Position numbers and translations under genes: made by a program. A DNA stretch of 64,000 nucleotides from Bugula neritina. Taxonomy: Eukaryota > Bryozoa > Gymnolaemata > Cheilostomatida > Bugulidae. A model generated the notes under the pieces. The model saw nothing but the letters and a program-made list of their open reading frames with translations. It ran no database searches and was not told where the DNA came from. This document shows positions 1-40,604 of the stretch, one piece after another (positions within the stretch are counted from its first letter, which is position 1; every line of letters begins with the position of its first letter). The stretch is taken from the NCBI GenBank assembly GCA_964035545.1, contig OZ037771.1, forward strand, positions 14,762,633 through 14,826,632, given 5' to 3'.

Positions 1-2
1 AG

Positions 3-23205
<23,203 letters not shown>

Positions 23206-23370
23206 TGCTGACTCACAGGAAGTGGAGCACATAGACTGTTTAAATCCCCTTTTCTTTGTTGTATTAATATTTTACTGGTTTAGTGGTTCATGTTTTCTGC
23301 TTTGGAGTTTTGTTTGCTTTACATTTTAATATCTGCACTGCAGTTGTGTTGTTTCATTTGTCTAATATGA

Positions 23371-23476
23371 TATATATATAATACAATATATAACACAGTA
23401 TAAAATACAATATATAACACAGTATATAATACAATATATAATGCAATATATAATACAATATATAATACCATATAGC
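23371..23476. repeat. AATACAATATAT microsatellite, left of the nested satellite
   Basis: 12-bp-like units (AATACAATATAT, with ACACAG variants) lie about 170 bp past the dynein stop and run directly into the 23477 satellite. The stretch 23206-23370 is dynein 3'UTR or flank with no clear AATAAA. Confidence 0.9.
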
Positions 23477-25861
23477 AAAGATGAATGTGCATAGTGATTA
23501 GGTATATGGCCAATCTTACTTGGAAAAGCTTCAATTAAAGAAAAAGCCAATTGTTACCTCTGCTGGTAGAATGACCAATTCCAAACAAAAAACTCCAGTT
23601 ACGTACAGTAATCATCTAAGCTATAAGTATATTAATTGCTGTGCTCTATTCATGTATGAACATTTGAAGTTGTATAAACTAAACGTACAAACTCTACACT
23701 CCTGATAGGTTTTATTTATATGATGTTCATAATTATTTCGTGTGAAAGTTTGAGGTTGTCATTGACTAATAGGTATTATCAAAAATAATAAATATACACA
23801 GTGAGCTAAGCTGTGAATCCTTTCCAGTTCAGCATTTTATGGTGTTTATGCAAGACTGACGCAACTAAAAACCAGCTAATAATTTCCATGTACATGAACA
23901 TAGCATAAATTTTCAAAAACCAATAAGCTGCTGTGGTAGGTGAGAAAATTGAGTTTGCAAATTCTAGTAGTAAATTATGTATTCTCTTAGTTGGGTTTCT
24001 AATTGGCATCTATACTAGGGGAGATTGCAATTGACATCTCCACTAGGAGAGACTGCAATTGTCATCTCTCCTAGGCAGATTTAGCTTAGTTGCTAGGAGC
24101 ATTGCTAATCCAACTAGGAGAGAGTGCAATTAGCATCTCCACTAGGAGAGACTGCAATTGTCATCTCTCCTAGGCAAATTTGGCTCAGTTGCTAGGAGCA
24201 TTGCTAATCCAACTAGGAGAGAGTGCAATTAGCGTCTCCACTAGGAGAGACTGCAATTGTCATCTCTCCTAGGCAGATTTGGCACAGTTGCTAGGAGTAT
24301 TGCTAATCCAACTAGGGAAGATTGAAATTGGCATCTCTACTAGAGAGTGTTGTAATTGGATTTACTACAAAGATGAATGTGCATAGTGATTAGGTATATG
24401 GCCAATCTTACTTGGAAAACCTTCAATTAGAAAAAAAAAAGCCAATTGTTAGGCTACAGCTGCTGGTAGAATAACCAATTCCAAACAAAAAACTCCAGTT
24501 ACAGCATTCATCAAAGCTATAACTCTATTAATTGCTATGCTCTATTCATGTATGATCATTTGAAGTAGTATAAACTAAACGTACAAACTCTACACTCCTG
24601 ATAGGTTTTAATTATATGATGTTCATAATTATTTCGTGTGAAAGTTTGAGGTTGTCATTGACCAATAGGTATTATCAAAAATAATAAATATATGCTAAGC
24701 TGTGAATCTTTTCCAGTTCAGCATTTTATGGTGTTTATGCAAGACTGGCGCAACTAAAACCAGCTATTAATTTCAATGTACATGAACATAGCATAAATTT
24801 TCAAAAACAAATAAGCTGCTGTGGTAGGTGAGAAAATTGAGTTTGCAATTTCCAGTAGTAAATTATGTATTCTCTTAGTTGGATTTCTAATTGGCATCTA
24901 TACTAGGGAAGATTGCAATTGGCATCTCCACTAGGAGAGACTGCAATTGTCATCTCTCCTAGGCAGATTTAGCACAGTTGCTAGGAGCATTGCTAATCCA
25001 ACTAGGGGAAATTGCAATTGGCATCTCTACTATAGCGTTGTAATTGGTTTTACTACAAAGATGAATGTGCATAGTGATTAGGTATAATTATGGCCAATCT
25101 TACTTGGAAAAACTTCAATTAAAGATAAAGCCAATTGTTACCGATACTGGTAGAATAACCAATTCCAAACAAAAACTCCAGTTACAGCATTCATCAAAGC
25201 TATAACTATATTAATTGCTATGCTCTATTCATGTATGATCATTTGAAGTAGTATAAACTAAACGTACAAACTCTACACTCCTGATAGGTTTTAATTATAT
25301 GATGTTCATAATTATTTCGTGTGAAAGTTTGAGGTTGTCATTGACTAATAGGTATTATCAAAAATAATAAATATATGCAGTGAGCTAAGCTGTAAATCTT
25401 TTCCAGTTCAGCATTTTATGGTGTTTATGCAAGACTGGCGAAACTAAAAACCAGCTATTAATTTCAATGTACATGAACATAGCATAAATTTTCAAAAACA
25501 AATAAGCTGCTGTGGTAGGTGAGAAAATTGAGTTTGCAATTTCTAGTAGTAAATTATGTATTCTCTTAGTTGGGTTTCTAATTGGCATCTATACTAGGGG
25601 AGATTGCAATTGGCATCTCCACTAGGAGAGACTGCAATTGTCATCTCTCCTAGGCAGATTTAGCACAGTTGCTAGGAGCATTGCTAATCCAACTAGGGGA
25701 GATTGCAATTGCCATCTCCACTAGGAGAGACTGCAATTGTTATCTCTCCTAGGCAGATTTGGCACAGTTGCTAGGAGCATTGCTAATTCAACTAGGGGAG
25801 ATTGCAATTGGCATCTCTACTAGTGTTGTAATTGGTTTTACTACAAAGATGAATGTGCATA
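23477..25861. repeat. Nested tandem satellite, three long units
   Basis: Units begin with AAAGATGAATGTGCATAGTG at 23477, 24369 and 25057, with a fourth start at 25845 that breaks off. Unit lengths are 892, 688 and 788 bp. Each holds a 99-bp subunit in 3, 1 and 2 copies (starts at 24042, 24141 and 24240; 24930; 25621 and 25720), which explains nearly all the length difference. Each subunit has the hairpin CTAGGAGAGA / TCTCTCCTAG with a loop of about 12 bases. No transposase or plausible protein is visible. Confidence 0.93.
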
Positions 25862-26469
25862 CAACCAATAAGCAGCAACCTTCATTAGAGCTGCGTTATC
25901 TATCAACATTCCATTATGGGTGCTACATAAACAAAGTACAAAGCAAGCTATTCATTATAGCCTGCCAGCTAGCAAGCCTGTAATTAGTATGTACGCGTCA
26001 ATATCTTCTCATCTCTACGCGCTCATTGAAGCGTGATGTGCTGCGCGCTGTTAATTATCTATGAAAAAATATAGCATTTTCAGTGTATAAATCACCAATT
26101 TATGGGAGATCTGGAAGAGTTATTGGAAAAAGAAAAACTTACACTGGAAAAATATCTCAGGATTCCAGCAGTGCAATTTTTCATCAGATATCATGTTTTG
26201 CTGCTGAGATATTTTACTGGTACTGAAAAGTCAGCTTTCCAGGCAAAATTGGCCAAAACTGGGCAGTTTTTTGTCTATAACTTTGCAAAAATAATGAAAA
26301 TTGAAATTTCCAAAAAAGGTACACTGGGGAAAAAGAAGATCTACAACATAGTTTTTAAATTTTGACTCTAGCACAATTAGGTGAGATTTTATTTTACTGC
26401 TACTGAATTCTTATATGATTACAATGCAAACCTCAGCTAGGCAATTGTAGCTAAAAGGTTTCCCTTAAC
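25862..26469. other. Intergenic, no supported gene
   Basis: A + strand ORF of 87 codons (26102-26365) is AT-rich, Lys-rich, shows no motif and is not flanked by exons. I do not call it a gene. Confidence 0.5.
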
Positions 26470-26757
26470 TATCCTGCGTATAATACAATATATAATACAA
26501 TATATAATACAATGTATAATGCAATATATAATGCAAAATATAATACAATATATAATACAATATATAATGCAATATATAATGCAATATATAATACAATATA
26601 TAATACAATATATGATACCATATATAATACCATATATAATACAATATATAATACAATATATAATGCAATATATATAATGCAATATATAGTACAATATATA
26701 ATAATACAATACATAACACAATATATAATACAATATATAATACAATATATAATATTT
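26470..26757. repeat. AATACAATATAT microsatellite, right of the nested satellite
   Basis: About 24 copies of a 12-bp unit (ATAATACAATAT with TGCA variants). It is the same family as the array at 23371-23476, so both sides of the nested satellite carry this microsatellite. Confidence 0.93.
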
Positions 26758-27270
26758 TACTCATAATCGCTGACTTGATGACTCATATTATGTAGGATTA
26801 TGGTGAATAGGTTTGATTGTGTACAGAGCATATAATATTAGTTAGTTGAGTAATACAGAGAGAGTGATATAGGTAAATGTACATAAACATTAGCTATGTA
26901 TCTGAAAGAGCTTTTATAGCAGCAGGGGTATCAGTAACCAGCACTTTCCAGTTGATCTTGCTGTTGTTGCAGTGTGTTTAAACATTACTAAACATTCTCA
27001 ACTGCATTCATTATCTTTATAATCAAGTTTAATCCTCTTAAATACAGTACAATTGAATTATGCATTTTAGGTCAAAGTTTATATTTTAAGACGTAAAAAA
27101 GAATTGCCTACAATAATTTAGCACAACTCTCTAGTACACTGTCACGTCACGTATGCATCCAGGTTGTGGTTTCTGTAGCTATAATTACCAATTAATTTTA
27201 CATCAGACTATATAATTCATCAATTACTCTGGGCGTGTCCCAAACCATTGGCAATAATTAAATTTGAAAG

Positions 27271-27411
27271 ATGGCTCTAGTTCATGAAATGGCCTATAGG
27301 TGGGCTTCGCGCTGCATCCAGCATAGACCTGAGCCAGTGCAACCAGTGAACAGTATTACTACTCAGTCGACTGACACCTTTGCCACCCTAAGCTCCTGCT
27401 TCTCCGGTAGC
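27271..27411 (+). other. Possible small ORF or lost first exon
   Basis: An ATG at 27271 opens a 45-codon reading frame of balanced composition (MALVHEMAYRWASRC...), much more GC-rich than its surroundings. It is followed by GGTAGCACCTAA, so it either stops within two codons or could be spliced at a weak GT at 27407. Phase 1 at that GT does not fit the phase-0 exons downstream. No family is recognised. Confidence 0.25.
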
Positions 27412-28080
27412 ACCTAATTTAAACTAATATTGGCTTTACAATGGTTTTTATGTTAATAATTACTAGGCCCTAGTTGTAGTGCTGATACGTTATGCATAGC
27501 CATGAACTTTTCACGAATAATACATATATAATTTTGAAAATATTTTCTGTTTTGTGTAGAGCTGTGGTGGGTAAAACTATAGAAATTATAATTGCGATTG
27601 AAATATTTTGTCATTGTGCTTTAAATAATATTATACCAGATGGCTATTGAAGGACTTGATATGGAAATGTGTACAGCAATTCTGCTTGGTCTATGTGAGA
27701 TTCACAGTCATTAGAGTTTGTATGGTGGTCTCTATGTCAATGCATCTCGGGGTCATGCAGGTTGAATGTGGTCTGTCATGGATTTGTTTACATATATTCA
27801 ATTTAAAAGGTTAATAGAGTTTATGGGTGGGTATATCTCATCAATCTCTACTTTAAGTTCCCTATACTTTGACGTGACATTTCACATCTTAGAGATCGCA
27901 ATACAAGCAAGTAGCATCCAAATATTTTAGATTAAACAATCTGGAATTGAAAATTAAATAAACAAATGGCCAGCAGATCTGTATAGTCACTGTAGATGCA
28001 TAGCGTTTTTGACGTGATGGTATAACGTGATACGCAACTAGTCATCTGGTCACGTGGCTACTGATTATTATTAGCATAAA
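27412..28080. other. Intergenic, nothing recognised
   Basis: AT-rich, no repeat array, no exon-like segment on either strand. The same applies to 26758-27270. Confidence 0.5.
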
Positions 28081-28099
28081 CAGTTAGCATTAAGTCGCC

Positions 28100-28228
28100 A
28101 ATCTATATCTCATTATTATCATTCGACTGTCTCTTCTATTTGCTGTGAGCAGTGACAGCTTGTTACATAATCACACAGGAGCACCTGCTGCAAGAAGTCA
28201 CATTACTGCAAGCAGCTCTCTTTCACAG
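28100..28228 (+). other. Possible 5'UTR exon of the WNQHY-repeat gene
   Basis: A less AT-rich stretch with no ATG ends in a good donor, CACAG|GTATGT (GT at 28229). The left edge is not defined and could be a transcription start. This is inference from the donor alone. Confidence 0.25.
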
Positions 28229-28229
28229 G

Positions 28230-31120
28230 TATGTTATATGTCAGTCTCTTAAGGTGCAGGTAACATTCTCTTGCGGGTAATAATCCCACTGGGAGCTTTT
28301 GTGTGCTCTCAGTTAAGTACTAAGGGATATAACCTCCTCATCACACAGGCACTAAGGGTGTATTACACGCCTAGTGGGGAGAGTAGAGGAAGTGTCAACA
28401 GGTTTATGATACGAGTTGTAGACTATTCACTTTGACTTGGAAATTGTTAGACTGGGAAATAGAGTAATTTCAGGCGCATAGTTTAGCTTTTAGCACCTTA
28501 AACAAACATCAGCTATTTGAAATAATCAACGCTGTATACAAATTAAACTGAAATTATGTACAAGTTTGATTTGCCATTTACTTTATCATATTTTACTGTA
28601 TAGCTTCTAATTCAGTTTGTTCAAAATTTTATAATTATTTAGCTATTATAGATTGATTTGATTTGTATCACTGCTGAGTGTGCGCTGCAAATTATTGTGT
28701 CTCATTTTGTGACTTTGTATTTTAATTTACTGGTTTAAAGTTTGTGTTGATTATAGCATTAGATTAGAGTCCTTTCTAAGACGGCAAATTTTACACAACT
28801 TTTGACGTTTATAAAAAAATGGATTTACTTCAGTCTTGGCTCAGCCATATACTATTGTGCACTACTTAAGTTGTATGTTTGATTGAGCAGAGATGTGGAC
28901 TCTAGCTTCGAATATTTTTGATAAACAGTGAAGACCTGTTTTTTTATAAATTTAATCTAAACATTTTCAGATTATTGAAGTCAGTCAACACCTATTTTAA
29001 ATAAAAGTGTACGTATATCTAACAGGCTATCTGAATAGTTAATCTTGACAGGGAAGTTTAATTTCCACAGATATTTATAGATGTAAGTGATTAAATATAT
29101 AATAAATATGAAACTGAGATGTGTTGGTGTTACCTGCACCATTAGCTCTTCAAATCTACAGTTCAAGTAGCTCCCACAAATTCCCAGGGTTGCCTGTGTG
29201 AATTACTCACCTGCCACTTAAGTTCAGAAAACCACAAACAGGTTTGAATGCAGATCACATGACTTTTTTAAAGCCACTGCACGCAGCTCCATAGGAAACT
29301 AAGACCTGTAGCATGAAGAGAGTAATAAGTTCTAAATTTAAAGGCAATTTTTAAGCTTTTTTCAAAATACTTGTAGCCATAGGATCTATAACATCTTGTG
29401 TATACAAAGAACTGGAGGCATTTGCTTCTGAGTTGTAAGATAAATGGTTCTCTCCTCTCCTTAAGTACATGTTCAGTCTCTATATAATAAAAGCCTATAG
29501 TTTACCTAGATAAGACATAGCTTTAGGTTTTAATGTAGCAGCTAGATTTGAACCAAGTTTCTTGGAAAGAAAGACACAGCTTTTCATGCTATAAATAGCT
29601 TCTGGAATTGTAGCATTGCGTTAGAGTATAATGGCTGAAAAAATGTCACTTTGGAAATGTAGTAAGGGACCAGCTTGATGTTTTCTAATCAGGCAAGACT
29701 AAATTCTTTATATCATGAGACCCTTCCTCCCCTCCGGTTCAAGGGTGAAGTATAGTTGTAGCTATGGTAGAACCAAGGGCTATTTCGAGAAAGTAGATAT
29801 AGGCGTGTTTCCTTTTCTGTCACTTACTTGCTATTTTCCATATTAGTAAAGTAAGTATGACACCACGAAGAGAGATTCCCACAGCCGGTTAGGTTTCTCA
29901 GAATACAAAGTAGATCAAAACGTTGCTGGGCCTATCAAAATTGACCTTGACATCAAGTCATGTGACCAGGCTGTGCAGACAGTGCAAGCTTACCAGACAG
30001 AAATCAGATGCTAATTTAATGTAAATCTGTATCCATTGGTTACTGCATATTCATTGGTTACAACATACTAGACGGTGAGTGGGTGGGGCACACTTCCTGT
30101 TGAATTCCAGTATAGCTGCGTATGTAGATAGTCTTAAATATATACCATTATGCAAGACTCACTACAAGCTCAATTGCTTAGAAGCAGAAGAACTTAAGCT
30201 ATTGAGGCACATCTACCATATATCAGAGAGATGTCTTGCTTGCAAGCATTACATTCTGAGCATTTATATTATATAATATAATATATAACATAATGTAGCA
30301 TACCTGATAAATATTACAAAGTAATGCAATGTATGACACAACATAGTATAATAAAATGTACCATGTATATGGCATAGTTGTAATGCAACGTAATATATAA
30401 TTATTATGGTATATTATATAATATTGTATTAATAATGTGGTACAATACGCGTCTATGACCATATGGACACTTTGGTTCATCTTTTGAAGGTGCTGCTCAT
30501 GCAGTTAGAAATATAAACAAACAGGACACTTTTGTGATGGCAATGTATGAAGTTTAGTAACTCTCTTATCTAGGAAATGGCTGTTCATGACATCTGAAAA
30601 ATAGCTAAGAATGAGATAATTCTAATCATTATCACGGTGTTACAAAGTTCAGCGATTGATAAAAACTCCTAATGACAGTTGGGACATGTTTTTATCCCCC
30701 CTCTTTGTTCCTTAGCCTCAGTTATAATTCTGCCTAGGGTGAATATATTGTTTTACTGTGTCCCTATTTTAAGCTTACCATAAGCTCCTTAAATATAATA
30801 TGAATATCTACTCCTGGTAGAAAAGGTTCTTTAGCCATTTGCCAATGTATAGCGAAGGGCTCACGAAACCACCCTTTATCTAGACCATACTGTGATTGTA
30901 GGCTATTGACTTAACTCACCCATGCATAAACCACTGTATTTCCACTTCCAACATTTATTGTTGTTAACCAGGAGAGCTTGGTCGTACACAGCTTGTATAT
31001 TGGATACGGTCTTTAGACATTCATACTGTAAGGTGAACAGTTTTGCTGAATCACTTGAACTCTAACAGAAGCTGATAAATATTATAATTTATAAGTTATA
31101 TCATTTCTCATATAGTTTAG
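28230..31120. other. Intergenic or intronic, nothing recognised
   Basis: AT-rich. Short ORFs at 28981-29166 and 30079-30276 have no motif or splice context, and no repeat array is visible. Confidence 0.5.
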
Positions 31121-31210
31121 ACCTCAAGTAGAGTCAGCTGCCATATCTAAGAGAGTGGAGACCTGGGTTTTGACAAGTCAGCATTCCGCACCTATTCATA
31201 TTCAGCAACT
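31121..31210 (+). other. Possible second 5'UTR exon of the WNQHY-repeat gene
   Basis: A 90-bp segment lies between the acceptor ATAGTTTAG (AG at 31119-31120) and a consensus donor, ACT|GTAAGT (31211). It contains no ATG, as expected for a leader exon. Confidence 0.35.
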
Positions 31211-31474
31211 GTAAGTATTTATCTTTTAGTTACATTGAATTACTGGGGTTATATTGATCTTGGCGAATGTACATTTTTCCTTGATTATTAAGCTTATATG
31301 GGTGTACATTTATACTTTTCCTAATTGGTTTTTTAATTTTTCAAGGTTTAAGGCAATGCTATAGTCTGTTTCGAAGCTCAAGTTGGCTTTTTCAAACTCT
31401 GTTTTAAACTTGTGTAATGAGATTGGAGCATTTCCTTAAAGCTACCTTATTTAACTTTTATGCCAGGGGACAAG

Positions 31475-31605
31475 CCTTCAGAGGGCAGTATGTCAGAGGG
31501 CAATTTATCAGAGGGCTGTTTGTCAGAGGGCAGTTTATCAGAGGGCAGTTTATCAGAGGGCAGTTTATTAGAGGGCAGTTTATCAGAAGGCAGCTGCAAT
31601 CTTTC
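31475..31605 (+). repeat. 15-bp minisatellite
   Basis: About eight copies of AGAGGGCAGTTTATC. An ORF over it (31417-31641) is a simple RGQFI repeat and not a supported gene. Confidence 0.9.
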
Positions 31606-31641
31606 CATTGCTACTTAAAGTATTTAGTTAAAGATAAATGA

Positions 31642-33190
31642 TAGATGTATAGATTAGGACATGATGTTGAAGAGCAGTTTACAGCTGAATATGTTGTATA
31701 CTAGCTGGAGGTTTTGGAAATAGTTACTACTTGAAACAAAATAATGACTTGTAACTAATTCTAAAGCTTACTAACCATTCGGCTCATTTGTTTGCCACCT
31801 CTTGACTAAAAGTGATTGTCTTATGAATTAGTGAGACTTACAGTTTTAATAAACAAAGCATTGCGTTAAGATTATAGGATATAAACAATAAATCAAGTAT
31901 TGAAGTTGTACTTAAAATGTGATTTGTTAGAACGTCAAGAGATGAAATTAGCATAACCATTGGATGCAGTATTAAAACACAATCATTGCATTACTTCCAA
32001 TTCTCTTATTTTCTCTGCATTTAGTTTAGATAATTGTGCCGTCAATTTGGTTTTACAAAACACAAGTTTGAGTGATTTTGTCTGCTAGTTGCAAACTGTA
32101 ATACTCAACAAAATGAAAATTCTTTCATTCTTCATGCAGTTATTTTTAGTTCTTTTTCAACGAAATTAGTGTGATAGAACCTGCATGCACCAGTATATAG
32201 TTTAAAAAATTGCAAAAAATCATAGATATGACAGTATTGCTTGTGGATAAAATATTTTATATAAGTATAGTCTATGATCTATATGATCTATAAATGGTAT
32301 CTATAAACAATATTTATAGTAAGTTTCTCCGAAGGGCATAGAATCAACTACACCCACAAGTTCTGTACTGTCAGACATATAATTGAAGAAACTGTAGAAA
32401 GCCAGCAACTTAGTGAAGACAGATTAGCAGATTTTAGCTCTCTTAAACTGGCATTTCTAATATTTATATCTGACTATTAAATATTGCATAATGCTGTAGC
32501 TGAAGTGTTATCTCTAAGTATCCACTTGAAACTTAGATAAATTTATACAGCTTAAGTGCTTGCATCAAAATTGAGTACAAGGTGGGGTGGTATTTTTCCC
32601 CTACCAGTTTATAGTCTGCTGAGACTATTTTTAATTTTTTATCGTAGGAATCTTTAAACTGCTCTTCTGCCCTGGATTGTAGGTTCTTGCTATAAAATAT
32701 GAAAACCAGATAAAGCTATAGAAACTTTTAGGGGCTCACAAGTGAACTTCCATATAAGTTTGTTTAAAGTTTGTTCTGTTGTTGGCAGAGAGAATAGTTG
32801 AACTCCAGTAGTCAATGGGAAGTCTTACCTGTTGTTGGGCCCAATACTGCGCACTTGACATTTCCCCTGCAACCTTCCCAATCTATACCAGCTCACTAGA
32901 GACTAGAGTCATAGAAACTCAGTCTATTACAATATTTTTATGAGGTGTGTCACTAAACTCACAAGAGGTTGCTAAGAATAGTGCCAAGTTTCCACGTGAA
33001 CAGTTTATTCACATTTATATTAGGAGTTTTCTAAATTTGTGCAATCTAATTTGGAAGTCAAGTTTTAGCTAATAGCTTGAAGTGATTTATAGTGACAACA
33101 AACTGAGTTCAGTGTAACATCTGCCTAACATAACTGAGTGATCATCTGCCAATCAGCTATAGGAGACTCATATTGGAAATGCTTAGAACT
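31642..33190. other. Intergenic or intronic, nothing recognised
   Basis: AT-rich sequence without exon-like segments or repeat arrays. Confidence 0.5.
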
Positions 33191-33204
33191 TTCTCCTATA
33201 TATT

Positions 33205-33942
33205 TATAATCTCTTTCTCTGTCTTTCTCTCTCTCATCCCTCGACTCTCTCTCTCTCCCTCTCTCTCTCTCCCTCTCTCTTTCCCTCTCTCTCTCTCCCC
33301 CTCTCTCTCCCTCTCTCTCTCCCCTTCCCCCTCTCTCTCTCTCCCTCTCTCTTTCCCTCTCTCTCTCTCCCCCTCTCTCTCCCTCTCTCTCTCCCCTTCC
33401 CCCTCTCTCTCTCTATCCCTTTTTCTCTCATCCCTCCTCTCTCTCCCCCCCCTCTCTTTTTCCTCTCTCTCCCTCTCCCCCCCTCTCTCTCCCCCCTCTC
33501 TCCCCTCTCCCCCTCCCCCCTCTCTCTCTCTCTCTCCCTCTCTCTTTCCCTCTCTCTCTCTCCCCCTCTCTCTCCCTCTCTCTCTCCCCTTCCCCCTCTC
33601 TCTCTCTATCCCTTTTTCTCTCATCCCTCCTCTCTCTCCCCCCCTCTCTTTTTCCTCTCTCTCTCCCTCTCCCCCTCTCTCTCTCCCCCCTCTCTCCCCT
33701 CTCCCCCTCCCCCCTCTCTCTCTCTCTCCCCCTCCCCCCCCTCTCTCTCTCTCCTCTCTCTCTCCTCTCTCTCTCCCCCTCCCCCCTCTCTCTCTCTCTC
33801 CCCCTCCCCCCTCTCTCTCTCTCTCCTCTCTCTCTCCTCTCTCTCTCCCTCCCATCCCCCTCTCTCTCTATACCTTTTTCTCTCATCCCCCTTCTCTCTC
33901 TCCCCCCTCTCTCTCCCTCTCTCCTTCTCCCTTTCTCACATG
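33205..33942. repeat. Long pyrimidine (CT)n tract with internal duplications
   Basis: About 740 bp of nearly pure C/T on the + strand. Blocks such as CTATCCCTTTTTCTCTCATC recur about four times, so it grew by segmental copying as well as slippage. It could form triplex DNA. ORFs on both strands here are low-complexity artefacts. Confidence 0.95.
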
Positions 33943-34310
33943 TTGTTTGGGGTGTAAACAATTGGTCACCCTGGTACATCCTGTCTCCATGGAAATCATA
34001 TCACAGCGCTGATTGGCAACCCTTGCACAGAATGTAAAGCATTTCCTTATACTAGCTTATATAAAACTTCAACAATCTATCATAATCAGATACATTACAT
34101 GACACGTACGAATTCATGCTAGGTAGACGATATATTACTCATTTATTATTTTTTCCTAAATTATTCAGCGATGTCTTAACATCAAAGATAAAATTATTGT
34201 AAAACCAGGGTTTATGAAGCATGTAAAAGTTAAAATAAAACCATCTATCAAAATTGATATGGTTATAAATTTTAAGTTGTTGCAATTTATGTTCATTTAT
34301 CATGTTTCAG

Positions 34311-39054
<4,744 letters not shown>

Positions 39055-39562
39055 TTGGGTGCCCACAGTTGAGGTAAAGAGATGAGACCGGTAGCTAAGA
39101 GATGGAGTTGTGAGATCCTGCAAACGTAAGCCGCTCTGTGGCAACAATGAAACCCAATAAGTTCTGGTGCCGAAAACTTTGCTGCTCAACACCTTCAACT
39201 CTCTGATTTAGAGTTCTTCTAATTAATGGTTTGTAAGCTGCTTTTTGACAGCAATGTTTACTTGCTGATCAACAATTGGCAGCTGCGTGCTTCAGAGCGG
39301 ACAACCCTTCAAGAGCTCTGATGTTCTAATAAGACGTCCGGTGCAATACTATTTTAATATTGTAAATGATTTTTTGTAATTATTTTTTATAAACAAATTT
39401 TTTAAACAGCTTACAGGAAAATCAAATTATTGGCGCCATCAATAGTTTTTACTGTATATTTGTGATTGTATATAGTTTAGACAACATAAACTGTAACAGC
39501 TGTCATTTTCTTATAATTGTTTTAGCAATATTTTTCTACTAAGACACAAATGAAGATTTATA

Positions 39563-39568
39563 AATAAA
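39563..39568 (+). terminator. Candidate poly(A) signal of the WNQHY-repeat gene
   Basis: AATAAA about 510 bp after the stop at 39052-39054. It is the first full hexamer I see downstream. Confidence 0.4.
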
Positions 39569-40063
39569 AGAATAATTGCAATTTGTGAGAATTTATAAAG
39601 ATACCATGAAAAAGCAAAAAGTTTTGCAAAGTGCAAACTTTAACTAGATCATGCATGCTTCTATAAAGAATAGTAGTGCATATGCTAAATTTACGAGTCA
39701 TAGATTCATTTGTTCTAAATTTTCAAGTTGAATGTTGGGCAATTGTAAAAATGCTATTTTCAGATGACATACTTGTATAAATATATATTTACAAGTTGGT
39801 TTCATCAATTGAATTCTAATGAGTACATATAACATATTATATTAAGAGTTTTCAAAATATATCTTTTGTACGTCATTAAATAAGTTTTATCAGGTTTAGA
39901 AATTCTTGCAATTGTCTGCTCATGGACTGATTAGCTAAACCTTGGAGTCATAAAGTTGTGTAGTTTTATTGTAAACAGCCATTTCTAATGTTGCTTGTTT
40001 TAATCCTGGAGACATCTTCATGAACTGCTAACCAACAATATAAACGTCATTAGTATAAAACTT

Positions 40064-40142
40064 TTACCCCTACTGGGATTCAAACCCGAGACCTCTAGCT
40101 TGCAACCAGATGTGCTAGCATTACACCACAGGGGCACTGAGT
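40064..40142 (-). mobile_element. tRNA-derived SINE head (family 1)
   Basis: Read on the minus strand it has an A-box-like TGGTGTAATGCTAGCAC and a B-box-like GGTTTGAATCC, followed by a T-rich end. It matches the + strand element at 42086. No clean acceptor stem forms, so it is not a functional tRNA gene. Confidence 0.6.
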
Positions 40143-40604
40143 AAACTCAACACTACAATCAAAACATGTATGCAGAACATTTTCACAAAGTATAGAAAAA
40201 GAATCCAAGCTGCAGTATAAACCATCAACCTAGAAGAATATTAATAAATAGTTTTATTAGATGTTAATAGAAAGCAATCATCTTTGCTTTCTGCTGGATC
40301 AAAATAATACATCTAAAGTAGAACATATTAAGAAATATAAAATGAAAGTTAAGTTAAAAGTCTATTGATATAATAGCATCTTTAGAAACTAAAATTTTCA
40401 TTGACCACAATGCATCAAAGCTGCATTTAATAAATCAATTTTTATTTATTATAAATTGAAATTAATTCTGTAATGTTTGCATATTTAATTCAAGTAAAAT
40501 GATTGGCGTTGAGGCTCAATTTGAAAAAATAAATTGACTGCAGAAGTACTATATTTTGAAATGGCAGTAGAATAGTTTAAATTTTAAATCTGGGTAAATA
40601 AACA

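Noticed and set aside
23806-25588. Two near-identical 67-codon minus-strand ORFs (23806-24009 and 25385-25588)
   Set aside because: They are copies of the same satellite unit. The middle unit does not keep the ORF, so there is no sign of coding constraint.
26437-26766. ORFs of 81-102 codons on both strands
   Set aside because: Translation of the 12-bp AATACAATATAT microsatellite.
31417-31641. 74-codon ORF with RGQFI repeats
   Set aside because: It comes from a 15-bp minisatellite (a multiple of three), so an open frame is expected without coding.
33173-34012. Ser/Leu/Pro ORF on + and Arg/Glu ORFs on - over the CT tract
   Set aside because: Low-complexity translation of a pyrimidine tract in every frame, with no splice or start context.
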